In this document: in pieces, positions 7,575-16,587 of the stretch | How the letters are laid out: each line of letters opens with the position of its first letter | How positions within the stretch are numbered: position 1 is the stretch's first letter | Assembly (NCBI GenBank): GCA_938023905.1 | Contig: CALJCO010000052.1 | Location: forward strand, 1 to 21,434 | Direction: 5' to 3' | DNA length: 21,434 nt | DNA from: an uncultured Collinsella sp. | Lineage (GTDB): Bacteria; Actinomycetota; Coriobacteriia; Coriobacteriales; Coriobacteriaceae | Translations under genes and position numbers: made by a program | Notes under the pieces: generated by a model | What the model saw: only the letters and a program-made list of their open reading frames with translations | Told to the model about the DNA's origin: nothing | The model's database searches: none

Positions 7575-7600
7575 GGCGGCTTCGGTTCGCCGAAGTTGCC
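7575..7600 (+). other. UUCG-capped hairpin between ssb and rpsR
   Basis: ggcggcttcgg (7575-7585) and ccgaagttgcc (7590-7600) form an 11-bp stem with two G-U pairs capped by the very stable tetraloop TTCG. It lies 19 nt before the rpsR ATG with no T-run, so it is not a terminator. It could be an mRNA stability or processing element, or a site for translational control of rpsR. Confidence 0.55.
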
Positions 7601-7619
7601 AAATGAAAGGTATTTTGAC

Positions 7620-7886
7620 ATGGCTAATGATTTTTCTGCACGTCAGCCGCGTCGTAAGTACTGCCAGTTCTGCAAGGAGAACACTGAGTTCATCGACTAT
7701 AAGGACACTCAGCTTCTCCGTAAGTACATGACCGATCGTGGCAAGATCAAGCCCCGTCGCGTCACTGGCGCTTGCACGCAGCATCAGCATGACATCGCCA
7801 ACGCCATCAAGCGCGCCCGCGAGATGGCTCTCCTGCCGTACACCGTCCCCGTGGTTTCCTCTCGTGGCAACCGCGACCGCGGCTAA
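7620..7886 (+). CDS. rpsR: 30S ribosomal protein S18 (C-X2-C form)
   Basis: S18 partners with S6 on the small-subunit platform. The 88 residues include the family core: YCQFCKENTEFIDYKD, then LLRKYMTDRGKIKPRR, TGACTQHQHDIANAIKRAR and ALLPYT. The C-X2-C pair together with the later Cys and His (GACTQHQ) is typical of the zinc-binding form, so this gene may depend on zinc availability. The start at 7620 has GAAAGG about 9 nt upstream; the longer in-frame start at 7569 would overlap the hairpin at 7575-7600 and adds a non-conserved segment. It lies 72 nt after ssb and 15 nt before rplI. Confidence 0.96.
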   Translation: MANDFSARQPRRKYCQFCKENTEFIDYKDTQLLRKYMTDRGKIKPRRVTGACTQHQHDIANAIKRAREMALLPYTVPVVSSRGNRDRG

Positions 7887-7901
7887 GAAGGGAGACGCAT
7901 C

Positions 7902-8441
7902 ATGAAGGTTATTCTTCTCGATGAGATCAAGGGCAAGGGCGGCGAGGGTGACGTCGTAGAGGTCGCTCAGGGTTACGCTGAGAACTTCCTGTTCCCCAAG
8001 AAGCTCGCTGTTGCCGCCACCAAGGGCAACCTCAAGCAGCTCGACGAGCGTCGCAACAACATCGCCAAGCGCGAGGCCGTCCGTCTGGCTACCGCCAACG
8101 AGACCAAGGCTGCCCTCGAGGGCAAGACGGTCACCGTTGACGTCAAGGTCGGCGACGAGGGCATCCTCTTTGGCTCTGTTACCGCCGCTATGATCGCTGA
8201 CGCCATCAAGGCTCAGCTCGGTATGGACATCGACCGCAAGCGCGTCGAGCTCGGTAAGCCCATCAAGGTTGCCGGTGCCCACACCGTTGCCATCTCGCTG
8301 TACCGCGAGATCAAGGCCGAGGTTGTCGTTCTCGTCGGCGTTACCGCCGAGGAGCTCGCTGCCGAGGCTGAGGTCGAGGAGGCCGCTGAGGTCGCCGAGG
8401 CCGAGACCGCCGAGGTCGAGACTGAGGCTGCTGCCGAGTAG
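7902..8441 (+). CDS. rplI: 50S ribosomal protein L9 with acidic C-terminal extension
   Basis: L9 binds 23S rRNA and projects from the large subunit, helping keep reading frame. The N-terminal domain is clear: MKVILLDEIKGKGGEGDVV, then the GYAENFLFPKKLAV motif. A long connecting helix (about 40-75) and a C-terminal domain ending near residue 149 follow (KVAGAHTVAISLYREIKAEVVV). Normal L9 has about 148-150 residues; here the protein continues to 179 with a roughly 30-residue tail made almost only of Ala, Glu and Val. AAGGGAG upstream sets the start. Last gene of the operon, followed by a strong terminator. Confidence 0.96.
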   Translation: MKVILLDEIKGKGGEGDVVEVAQGYAENFLFPKKLAVAATKGNLKQLDERRNNIAKREAVRLATANETKAALEGKTVTVDVKVGDEGILFGSVTAAMIADAIKAQLGMDIDRKRVELGKPIKVAGAHTVAISLYREIKAEVVVLVGVTAEELAAEAEVEEAAEVAEAETAEVETEAAAE

Positions 8442-8475
8442 CATTTGCTGCAACGCAACAATCTTGTTCTAAGAA

Positions 8476-8512
8476 GGGCGCTCTGGGAAACCAGGGCGCC
8501 CTTTTGTTTTTT
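8476..8512 (+). terminator. Rho-independent terminator of the rpsF-rplI operon
   Basis: gggcgctctgg (8476-8486) and ccagggcgccc (8491-8501) form an 11-bp stem with one G-U pair and a GAAA tetraloop, followed by TTTTGTTTTTT (8502-8512). Confidence 0.95.
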
Positions 8513-8548
8513 GCGCTGAGTGAGTGTCATGGTGAACGTTGCGTCGAA

Positions 8549-8564
8549 GTCCTATATACAGGAC
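8549..8564. promoter_or_regulatory. Near-palindrome upstream of dnaB
   Basis: gtcctatatacaggac is a 16-bp near-perfect palindrome with GTCCT/AGGAC half-sites, in the 224-nt gap between rplI and dnaB. Its size and symmetry suit an operator, but I recognise no regulator and no good promoter beside it. Confidence 0.3.
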
Positions 8565-8665
8565 CGTTCATCCGTTTGGTTCGGTGATGATTGGCGGCGC
8601 GCGGCGCGTTTTGGGACCGTGGCTGATACTATGGATGCTCGCAAGCGATATGAATGAGGATGCTC

Positions 8666-10057
8666 ATGGCATATGACGATAGGGAGACCGGGCTGACGGT
8701 CGAGGACCGCGGCTCAAAGTTGGGTCTTCCCCAAAACCAAGATGCAGAGGCCAATGTACTGGCCGCTATGCTGCTATCGCCCGAGGTGGTCGAAGAAGCC
8801 CAGGTCGAGCTGCAGCCCGATGACTTCTACCGGCCCATTCACAAGACCATCTATACCGCGATGGTCGATATGTACAACAGCCGCATTCCCATCGACTCCA
8901 TCTCGCTGATCGATTACCTGCGAAGCATCAATAAGCTCGATGCCGTGGGCGGCGAAGCGTACATTTTGGAGTTGATGGGTCAGACCCTGTCGCTCGTCAA
9001 CTGGCAGCATCATGCCGCCATCGTTCGCCGCGATTCGATGCTGCGTGAGCTGATCGGCGCCACCAACGAGATCAACGCGCTGGCATATAACGCCCCCACC
9101 GATACCAAAGAGGTTGTCGAGCTGGCCGAGAGTAAGCTGCTCAAGGTCACGGCACGCGAGGTCAAGTCGAGCTACAAGACGCTGACCGAGTTTATGGTCG
9201 AGGCCTATAACGAGGCCGAGGAAGTGTGCCAGGCCGGTGGCCAGGCTGCGGGCGTGCCCACGGGCTTCCCGTCGCTCGACCGCATGCTCATGGGTTTTCG
9301 CGAGGGCCAGCTCATCATCATCGGCGCCCGCCCTGCTGTGGGTAAGACGTCGTTCGCTCTAAATCTGGCGCTCAACGCTGCCGCTGCCGGTTATACCGTC
9401 GGCTTCTTCTCGCTGGAGATGTCGGGCAAGGAAATTGCCCAGCGCCTGATTTGCGCCTACGCCATGATCTCGATCAGTGACTTCCGCATGGGCCGCATTA
9501 GCCCCGAGCAGTGGGCCAATATCAACGAGGCCACGCAGACCTTGTCCAAGCTCGATATTCTGATTGACGATACGCCTGGCACCACAGTGACCGAGATTCG
9601 CGCCAAGAGCCGCCGCATGCTCCACAACAAGGAGAAGGCCATCATCATCCTGGACTACCTGCAGCTGGTGAGTCCTCCGCCGGGACGCCGCTCCGAGAGC
9701 CGTACCGTCGAGGTCTCCGAGATGTCGCGTGGTCTGAAGATCATGGCCAAGGAGCTCAAGATCCCGCTCATTGCGCTGTCGCAGCTCTCGCGTCAGGTCG
9801 AATCCCGTACCGGCAAGCGCCCGCAGCTTTCCGACCTTCGTGAATCGGGCTCCATCGAGCAGGACGCCGATATCGTTATGTTCTTGGACCGCTCCGCCGA
9901 TGAGGCCGAAGCCTCGCGCGACGATCGACCCGACGAGGGCGTTACGCGTATCGTCGTGGCCAAGAACCGTTCGGGCCCGATTGGCGACGTCGACCTGATG
10001 TTCCTGCCGGCATCCACCAAGTTCTATGAGCTTGATGGGGCACATGCCGAGGAGTAG
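8666..10057 (+). CDS. dnaB: Replicative DNA helicase DnaB
   Basis: The hexameric 5'-3' helicase of the replication fork. The product is 463 residues from the chosen start. The N-terminal domain (about 20-125, LPQNQDAEANVLAAML) is the primase-interacting part. The RecA-like motor follows a linker: Walker A GARPAVGKT at 220-228, Walker B IIILDYLQLV, then the H3/H4 region LSRQVESRTGKRPQLSDLRESG and the arginine-finger region before VVAKNRSGPIG. No intein or insertion is present. The start at 8666 has GAGGA (8656-8660) 5 nt upstream; in-frame ATGs at 8654 and 8660 have no proper site. It follows the ribosomal protein operon as in many Gram-positive genomes, but a terminator separates them. Confidence 0.96.
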   Translation: MAYDDRETGLTVEDRGSKLGLPQNQDAEANVLAAMLLSPEVVEEAQVELQPDDFYRPIHKTIYTAMVDMYNSRIPIDSISLIDYLRSINKLDAVGGEAYILELMGQTLSLVNWQHHAAIVRRDSMLRELIGATNEINALAYNAPTDTKEVVELAESKLLKVTAREVKSSYKTLTEFMVEAYNEAEEVCQAGGQAAGVPTGFPSLDRMLMGFREGQLIIIGARPAVGKTSFALNLALNAAAAGYTVGFFSLEMSGKEIAQRLICAYAMISISDFRMGRISPEQWANINEATQTLSKLDILIDDTPGTTVTEIRAKSRRMLHNKEKAIIILDYLQLVSPPPGRRSESRTVEVSEMSRGLKIMAKELKIPLIALSQLSRQVESRTGKRPQLSDLRESGSIEQDADIVMFLDRSADEAEASRDDRPDEGVTRIVVAKNRSGPIGDVDLMFLPASTKFYELDGAHAEE

Positions 10058-10084
10058 GACAGGCGCCCGTTGCACGGGTATACT
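10056..10084 (+). promoter_or_regulatory. Promoter of purA
   Basis: AGGACA (10056-10061) and TATACT (10079-10084) are separated by 17 nt; the boxes match 4 and 5 of 6 consensus bases. The -35 box overlaps the dnaB stop codon. A start near 10091 would leave a leader of about 60 nt before purA. Confidence 0.55.
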
Positions 10085-10150
10085 GGGAATGTTTTGTGCT
10101 TCTGCGTGCCGGCGTGGCGCGTAGACAGTCCATGAATGTAAGGAGTAAAC

Positions 10151-11437
<1,287 letters not shown>

Positions 11438-11459
11438 TCGGGACCATTTGGTTATTGCG

Positions 11460-11515
11460 ATATACCCCTTTGCAGCCCAAGCGGGCGGCCGAGGGGTATA
11501 TTTGCTTGCAAAGGG
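11460..11515 (+). promoter_or_regulatory. Two mutually exclusive hairpins in the purA-purD gap
   Basis: Hairpin A pairs atatacccct (11460-11469) with aggggtatat (11492-11501), 10 bp perfect, with an inner gccc/gggc stem. Hairpin B pairs ccctttgca (11466-11474) with tgcaaaggg (11507-11515), 9 bp perfect. They share 11466-11469, so only one can form fully. No strong T-run follows either; the right arm of B ends 41 nt before the purD start. It may be a leader switch, or hairpin A may serve as a weak end for purA. No known purine or ZTP riboswitch core is visible. Confidence 0.45.
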
Positions 11516-11555
11516 CTCGCGCGGAGCGGGCCATTCATCCATAGAGGAGGCACCC

Positions 11556-12860
11556 TTGAAGGCGGACACTCAAACCATCGACATCCTGTTGTTGGGCAGC
11601 GGCGGCCGCGAGCATGCTTTGGCAGCAAAGCTCGCAGCATCACCGCGCGCCGGCAAGCTCTACATTGCGCCGGGTAACGGCGGCACCGCGAGCTGCGGCG
11701 AGAACGTTGTTCTCGACGACTGCGATCCTGCGGCCGTGGCGGCGTTTGCTCAGAGCCACGGATGCGGACTCGTGGTAATTGGCCCCGAGGCTCCGCTCGT
11801 GGCGGGCGTGGCCGACGCCGTGCGCGCGGCGGGTATTCCCTGCTTTGGCCCGGGTGCCGAGGGCGCCCAGATGGAGGGCTCCAAGCTGTTCTCCAAGCAG
11901 CTCATGGAGCGCGCCGGTATCCCGACGGCAGCCTACGGCTCGTTCACCGACGAGGCTTCGGCTCTCGCCTACGTGCGCGAGCAGGGCGCCCCGCTGGTCG
12001 TCAAGGCCGACGGCCTTGCCGCGGGCAAGGGCGTCATCGTGGCGATCGAACTTGAGCAGGCCGAGGAGGCCGTGCGCGAGTGCTTTGGCGGCACCTTTGG
12101 CGATGCCGGCAATACTGTGGTCATCGAGGAGATGCTGACCGGCCCCGAGTGCTCGCTGCTCGCCTTTACCGACGGCAAGACCGTGCGCCCCATGGCCACC
12201 TCGCAGGACCACAAGCGCGCGCTCGAGGGCGACAAGGGCCCCAACACCGGCGGCATGGGCGTCTACAGCCCGGTGCCCATCGTGACCGACGAGGAGCACG
12301 CCACCATGGTGAAGGTCATGGAGCAGACCGTGGCAGAGCTAGCCGCCGAGGACATCGACTACCGCGGCTGCCTGTACGGCGGCTTTATGCTCACGCCTGC
12401 CGGCCCCAAGGTGTTGGAGTTCAATGCCCGCTTTGGCGACCCCGAGACGCAGGTCGTGCTGCCGCGCCTTAAGAACGACCTGGTTGAGGTCATGCTGGCC
12501 TGCGCCAACTGTGAGCTCGATCAGATTGAGCTCGACTGGCGCGACGAGTGGGCCGTGGCCGTTGTCCTGACGAGTGCGGGCTATCCCGGCAGCTACGAGA
12601 AGGGCAAGGTCATCACCGGTATCACCGATGCCGAGGCCATGGAGAACGTGACCGTGTACCACGCGGGCACTGCTGCGGTGAACGGCCAGCTCTTGACCAA
12701 TGGTGGTCGCGTGCTTGCCGTGACCGCTCTGGGCGACACGTTCGAGAACGCTCGCAACCTTGCCTATGAGGCCTGCGAGAAGATTGATTTTGAGGGTAAG
12801 ACCCTGCGTCACGACATCGGCCTGCGCGCGCTGCGCGGCCGCGACGCCTGGGGTGCCTAA
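11556..12860 (+). CDS. purD: Phosphoribosylamine-glycine ligase (GAR synthetase)
   Basis: Second step of de novo purine synthesis: ATP-dependent ligation of glycine to phosphoribosylamine. The start is TTG at 11556, because GAGGAGG (11544-11550) ends 5 nt before it and the family N-terminus (DILLLGSGGREHALAAKL) begins a few residues later. The open frame back to 11388 runs through purA and has no family match. From TTG the protein is 434 residues, the usual size. ATP-grasp features include VVKADGLAAGKGV, the segment HKRALEGDKGPNTGGMG, and EFNARFGDPETQ with metal-binding Glu/Asn. The C-terminal domain carries GRVLAVTALGDT. It is followed after 21 nt by the Nudix gene, probably in one transcript. 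Confidence 0.96.
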   Translation: MKADTQTIDILLLGSGGREHALAAKLAASPRAGKLYIAPGNGGTASCGENVVLDDCDPAAVAAFAQSHGCGLVVIGPEAPLVAGVADAVRAAGIPCFGPGAEGAQMEGSKLFSKQLMERAGIPTAAYGSFTDEASALAYVREQGAPLVVKADGLAAGKGVIVAIELEQAEEAVRECFGGTFGDAGNTVVIEEMLTGPECSLLAFTDGKTVRPMATSQDHKRALEGDKGPNTGGMGVYSPVPIVTDEEHATMVKVMEQTVAELAAEDIDYRGCLYGGFMLTPAGPKVLEFNARFGDPETQVVLPRLKNDLVEVMLACANCELDQIELDWRDEWAVAVVLTSAGYPGSYEKGKVITGITDAEAMENVTVYHAGTAAVNGQLLTNGGRVLAVTALGDTFENARNLAYEACEKIDFEGKTLRHDIGLRALRGRDAWGA

Positions 12861-12881
12861 AGTCCGAGAGGAATGAGACGG

Positions 12882-13577
12882 ATGGACGAAAAGAACGAAG
12901 AGCTCGTGGATGCGCAGATCGTCGAGGAGGACAGCCGCGTGTATGGGCACGCCGAGGGCGAACCTGGTGGCGAGGTCGCTGACGAGCCGGCGCTGGTGCT
13001 GGGCGACGATGACCCGCACGATGCCGAGCTGCACGAGAAGATTCTTTCGGAGGAGTGCGCCTGGAAGGGCAAGATCCTCGACGTCCACCGTCTTGAGGTT
13101 GAGCTGCCCAACGGTCGCCGCAGCGCCCGCGATATCGTTCGCCATCCGGGTGCGGCGGCCGTTGTGGCGCTGACCGAGAGTGGCAAGATCGTACTGGTGC
13201 GTCAGTACCGCACCGCCATCGACCGCGTGACGGTCGAGATTCCCGCCGGCAAGCTCGATCCAGGTGAGGACCCGCTCGATTGCGCCAAGCGCGAACTGCA
13301 TGAGGAGACGGGCTTTAGGGCTGGTCGTATTCGCTTTTTGACGTCGATTGTCACGTCCTGCGGTTTTTGCGATGAGATCATCCACATCTACTTGGCTACC
13401 AAGCTCGAGTTTGATGCGCCCAAACCCGACGATGACGAGTTTGTCAACGTTGACCTGGTGCCGCTGCACGAGCTGATCGACGCCGTGCTCGACGGCAAGA
13501 TCGAAGATGCCAAGACCGTCGTGGGCGCCTTGGCCTGCGATAGCATCGCACACAGGCTGGGCGGAACTGAGCTTTAA
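12882..13577 (+). CDS. Nudix hydrolase, ADP-ribose pyrophosphatase type
   Basis: Cleaves nucleoside diphosphates linked to another moiety; ADP-ribose is the likely substrate by family resemblance, giving AMP and ribose 5-phosphate. The product is 231 residues. The Nudix box is complete at 123-145: G, five residues, E129, seven residues, then RELHEETGF. VLVRQYR (104-110) just before it and EIPAGKLDPGE are typical of the ADPRase/NudF group. The first 55 residues are an extra, strongly acidic and probably disordered N-terminal stretch. The start at 12882 is chosen with GAGAGGA 9 nt upstream; ATG at 12873 lies directly against that site. Position after purD suits a nucleotide-housekeeping role, though that is inference. 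A hairpin terminator follows. Confidence 0.9.
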   Translation: MDEKNEELVDAQIVEEDSRVYGHAEGEPGGEVADEPALVLGDDDPHDAELHEKILSEECAWKGKILDVHRLEVELPNGRRSARDIVRHPGAAAVVALTESGKIVLVRQYRTAIDRVTVEIPAGKLDPGEDPLDCAKRELHEETGFRAGRIRFLTSIVTSCGFCDEIIHIYLATKLEFDAPKPDDDEFVNVDLVPLHELIDAVLDGKIEDAKTVVGALACDSIAHRLGGTEL

Positions 13578-13588
13578 AAGCGAGGGCG

Positions 13589-13640
13589 ACCCTGGGGCAA
13601 ACACTACTGATTATTTTGCCCCAGGGTCTTACGTTATTGT
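13589..13640 (+). terminator. Hairpin terminator after the Nudix gene
   Basis: A perfect 13-bp stem (13589-13601 with 13615-13627, accctggggcaaa and its complement) with a 13-nt loop. The following T-rich tract is interrupted, so termination may be partial and some read-through into the ABC exporter gene is possible. Confidence 0.6.
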
Positions 13641-13658
13641 TTTATCTCCGAGGACTGC

Positions 13659-15431
13659 ATGTTTAGAAGGTTTTTGTCTTATTACAAGCCCCAGATGGGG
13701 CTTTTTGTTGCTGATACTGTTTGCGCTCTGGTGCTTGCCGCCATTGACCTTGCGTTCCCCATTATCCTGCGCAATTTGACCGGTGGGCTATTTACTCAGG
13801 GTCAGGCTGCCATTATGCAGGCGCTCGGCATGATCGCGGTGGGCTTGGTGCTGATGTATGCCGTCCGCTGCGCCTGCCGCTATTTTGTGAGCTATTGGGG
13901 TCACGTGATGGGCGCGCGCATGGAGTCCAAAATGCGCGAGGACCTGTTTGACCAGTATGAGCGCTTCAGCTTTGCGTACTTCGACCGCAACAGCTCGGGC
14001 GACATGATGAGCCGCGTGGTCAACGACCTGTTCGATATCTGCGAGGCGGCGCATCACGTGCCCGAGTGGATCATCATCTGCGGCATCGAGATTATCGGCT
14101 CGTTTGTGATCCTCTTTACCATCGCCCCGGTGCTGGCGCTCGCCATGGCCGTGGTGACGGCGGCGTTTGCGGTCATTATGTTTTGGCAGAACATGCGCAT
14201 GCGCGAGGTCTTTAGCGACAACCGCAAAAAGATCAGCGGCATCAATGCGCAGCTGCAGGATTCGCTGGCGGGCATGCGCGTGGTCAAGAGCTTTGCCAAT
14301 GAGGAGACCGAGCGCGCCAAATTCCGTGCCTCTAACGACCGCTACCTTTCGTCCAAGGAAAACATGTACCACGCCATGGGCGTCTATACTGCGACGTATG
14401 GCCTGCTCTCGGGCGTGCTGTACGTGATCGTGGTGCTGCTGGGTGGTTGGCTCGTTGCCCAGGGTCAGCTGCAGGCGGTCGATATGGCGACGTTTGCACT
14501 CTACATTTCGCTGTTCTGCACGCCGCTCGAGACACTCGTCAATTCGGCCGAAACGTATCAGAAGGCCATTGCCGGCTTTAAGCGCATGGACGAGGTGCTC
14601 TCGACCGCGCCGGATATCCAGGACAAGCCGGGCGCCACGGATCTGCAGGTGACCGCCGGCGCCGTGGATTATCACGACGTGTGCTTTAACTACGAGGATG
14701 TTGAGCTGGGCGAGGGCGATGCCGACGAGCGTCCCGTTATCGACCATATGAATCTGTCCATCAAGCCCGGGCAGACCATCGCTTTGGTTGGCCCTTCGGG
14801 CGGTGGCAAGTCCACGACCTGTTCGCTGCTGCCACGCTTTTATGACGTGGCTGCCGGATCCATTAGCATCGACGGCCAGGACGTGCGCGATGTGACGCAG
14901 CAGAGCCTGCGCCGCGCCATCGGCCTGGTGCAGCAGGATGTCTACCTGTTTGACGGAACAATCGGCGAGAACATCGCCTACGGCAAGCCGGGCGCTACGG
15001 CAGAAGAGATCGCCGAGGCCGCCCGTCGCGCCAACATCGATGCCTTTATCGAGTCGCTTCCACAGGGCTATGACACGGTCGTGGGCGAGCGCGGCAGCCG
15101 TCTTTCGGGCGGACAGAAACAGCGCGTTGCCATCGCGCGTGTGTTTCTCAAGAACCCCAAGATCCTGATTTTGGACGAGGCGACGAGTGCTTTGGATAAT
15201 GAGAGCGAGGAGGCGGTGCAGGAGTCACTCGAAGAGCTGGCACGCGGCCGCACCACGATTATCATCGCCCATCGTCTTTCGACCATTAAGCATGCCGATG
15301 AGATTGCGACCGTTGAGCATGGTCGCGTTGTGGAGCGTGGCACGCACGAGGAGCTTCTCGCCCGTGGCGGCACCTATGCCCGTTACTATCGAATGCAGTT
15401 CGAAGGTGCGCGTGCGCACGAGCTCGACTGA
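13659..15431 (+). CDS. ABC exporter, fused membrane and ATPase domains
   Basis: A type IV (MsbA/multidrug-like) half-transporter of 590 residues that should act as a homodimer or heterodimer in the cytoplasmic membrane. The N-terminal membrane domain (about 1-320) has six hydrophobic segments and the coupling-region motif FAYFDRNSSGDMMSRVVNDL. The nucleotide-binding domain has Walker A GPSGGGKST at 378-386, the Q-loop near GLVQQDVYLF, signature LSGGQKQR from 482, Walker B ILILDE at 502-507 and switch AHRLSTI. All key residues are intact. The substrate cannot be inferred. GAGGA precedes the ATG. No second ABC subunit is adjacent, which favours a homodimer. The next gene follows after 19 nt. 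Confidence 0.93.
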   Translation: MFRRFLSYYKPQMGLFVADTVCALVLAAIDLAFPIILRNLTGGLFTQGQAAIMQALGMIAVGLVLMYAVRCACRYFVSYWGHVMGARMESKMREDLFDQYERFSFAYFDRNSSGDMMSRVVNDLFDICEAAHHVPEWIIICGIEIIGSFVILFTIAPVLALAMAVVTAAFAVIMFWQNMRMREVFSDNRKKISGINAQLQDSLAGMRVVKSFANEETERAKFRASNDRYLSSKENMYHAMGVYTATYGLLSGVLYVIVVLLGGWLVAQGQLQAVDMATFALYISLFCTPLETLVNSAETYQKAIAGFKRMDEVLSTAPDIQDKPGATDLQVTAGAVDYHDVCFNYEDVELGEGDADERPVIDHMNLSIKPGQTIALVGPSGGGKSTTCSLLPRFYDVAAGSISIDGQDVRDVTQQSLRRAIGLVQQDVYLFDGTIGENIAYGKPGATAEEIAEAARRANIDAFIESLPQGYDTVVGERGSRLSGGQKQRVAIARVFLKNPKILILDEATSALDNESEEAVQESLEELARGRTTIIIAHRLSTIKHADEIATVEHGRVVERGTHEELLARGGTYARYYRMQFEGARAHELD

Positions 15432-15450
15432 TTGATATGACAGGAAGTTT

Positions 15451-16401
15451 ATGGCTGACAAGAACCCTTTGACTCCGGAAGAAGTGACGGAGTTATTCTC
15501 CGAAATCGATGCATCCGGCGTCTTGGATCCCACGCTTGCCAAAAAGCGAACCGAGCGCATGCGTGAGAAGGAGGCTGCGGCCAAGCGCGGTGACAAAGCG
15601 GCGCTAGCGCAGCTGCGCAGCGAGGACCGCGCGAGCCAGGCAAAACATATCGACCCGCTGTCCGAGGACGATCCTTCGGGTTCGCAGGTGAGTCATACCA
15701 TTACGAAGACCGCGATGGCCGTGGTCATTGGCATTTTGGTGCTGATCGTGGGCATGCAGATTGGCTACGGCGTGATGCGTCGTCTGAACACCGCCAACCT
15801 GTCCGAGAGCGTTTCGGTCGATACCGTTTCGACGGCGCTGAAGGGCGGCCTCGAGTGGGGCAACGGCTTTACGCAGTTCCCACTCGACTTTACCGTCGAT
15901 GAAGCCGATGAGCGTACGGGCACGGTCGAGGTGACGGTGTTGGACACATCGTCTGCCAACGAGCTCGAGCTGCTGTCCAATGGTCAGATCCAGGCCGCGG
16001 CGCTTGCGACCAACGCGCTACTCAACGATAAGATCGACCGCGTGGTGTATAACGTTCACGCCTATATCGACGAGGATAGCAACATTCAGCACGATTCCTT
16101 CTTTGGCATGTTTCCCGCCCAGGGCCACCAGAGCGCCATCCTGACGTTCGTGTGGACCAAGAGCTCATCCAACGCTACGAGTATCGACTGGAAGATGCGC
16201 ATCGTGAGTATGGATGACACTATCGCCGAGCGCATTCAGAAGCAGGTGAACTCGGTGTCGTCGTTGATTGAGGACCCGGTGGTGAGCCAGACCAAGATTG
16301 ACGAGGAAAAGGCCGAACGTGACCTGGAGCATCGTCTGCATGGCCGCGAGATTTTCCGCGGCGGCAAGCCCGACCGAACGCCGTCCGAACTGCTGGAGTA
16401 G
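15451..16401 (+). CDS. Single-pass membrane protein of unknown function
   Basis: The product is 316 residues and I do not recognise the family. Residues 1-80 are charged and cytoplasmic in character, with a helical Lys/Glu/Ala stretch (KKRTERMREKEAAAKRGDK). One clear transmembrane segment lies at about 85-108 (TAMAVVIGILVLIVGMQIGYGV). The remaining 200 residues would lie outside the membrane and contain strand-like segments (GTVEVTVLDTS, SAILTFVWTKSS) with a charged Glu/Arg-rich C-terminus. AGGAAG lies upstream of the ATG at 15451. Located 19 nt after the ABC exporter, so likely co-transcribed; a link to that transporter is possible but unproven. A strong terminator follows. Confidence 0.8.
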   Translation: MADKNPLTPEEVTELFSEIDASGVLDPTLAKKRTERMREKEAAAKRGDKAALAQLRSEDRASQAKHIDPLSEDDPSGSQVSHTITKTAMAVVIGILVLIVGMQIGYGVMRRLNTANLSESVSVDTVSTALKGGLEWGNGFTQFPLDFTVDEADERTGTVEVTVLDTSSANELELLSNGQIQAAALATNALLNDKIDRVVYNVHAYIDEDSNIQHDSFFGMFPAQGHQSAILTFVWTKSSSNATSIDWKMRIVSMDDTIAERIQKQVNSVSSLIEDPVVSQTKIDEEKAERDLEHRLHGREIFRGGKPDRTPSELLE

Positions 16402-16422
16402 GACAAGAAAAAATAAGAGGCC

Positions 16423-16463
16423 ATTATCCCGCGTGAGCCACAAGCCCACGCGGGATAATTTTT
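16423..16463 (+). terminator. Rho-independent terminator of the ABC exporter block
   Basis: attatcccgcgtg (16423-16435) and cacgcgggataat (16447-16459) form a perfect 13-bp stem with an 11-nt loop, followed by TTTTT (16459-16463). Confidence 0.93.
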
Positions 16464-16555
16464 CTGGGACGGGGATTAAATAATCATTATGCATAGAAAG
16501 TCATAATTATCATTTCGTAAACATTTCGATGAAATTAACGCCATGAGGCATGCTT

Positions 16556-16571
16556 GCGGTTACAATACCGC
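16556..16571 (+). promoter_or_regulatory. carAB -10 box inside a small inverted repeat
   Basis: TACAAT (16561-16566), matching 5 of 6 bases of the -10 consensus, is flanked exactly by gcggt (16556-16560) and accgc (16567-16571). The nearest -35-like sequence, TTAACG at 16535-16540, is 20 nt away, which is long. An AT-rich tract (16474-16536) lies upstream. The symmetry around the -10 box suggests an operator, but this is inference. Confidence 0.45.
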
Positions 16572-16587
16572 GAGGCCTAACTACACA

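Noticed and set aside
6681..8453. 590-residue minus-strand open frame opposite the rpsF-rplI operon
   Set aside because: It runs antisense to four certain genes and their operon; low-complexity composition shows it is a shadow frame.
11438..11555. A known purine or ZTP riboswitch before purD
   Set aside because: I could not find the conserved core of either class; only alternative stems are visible.
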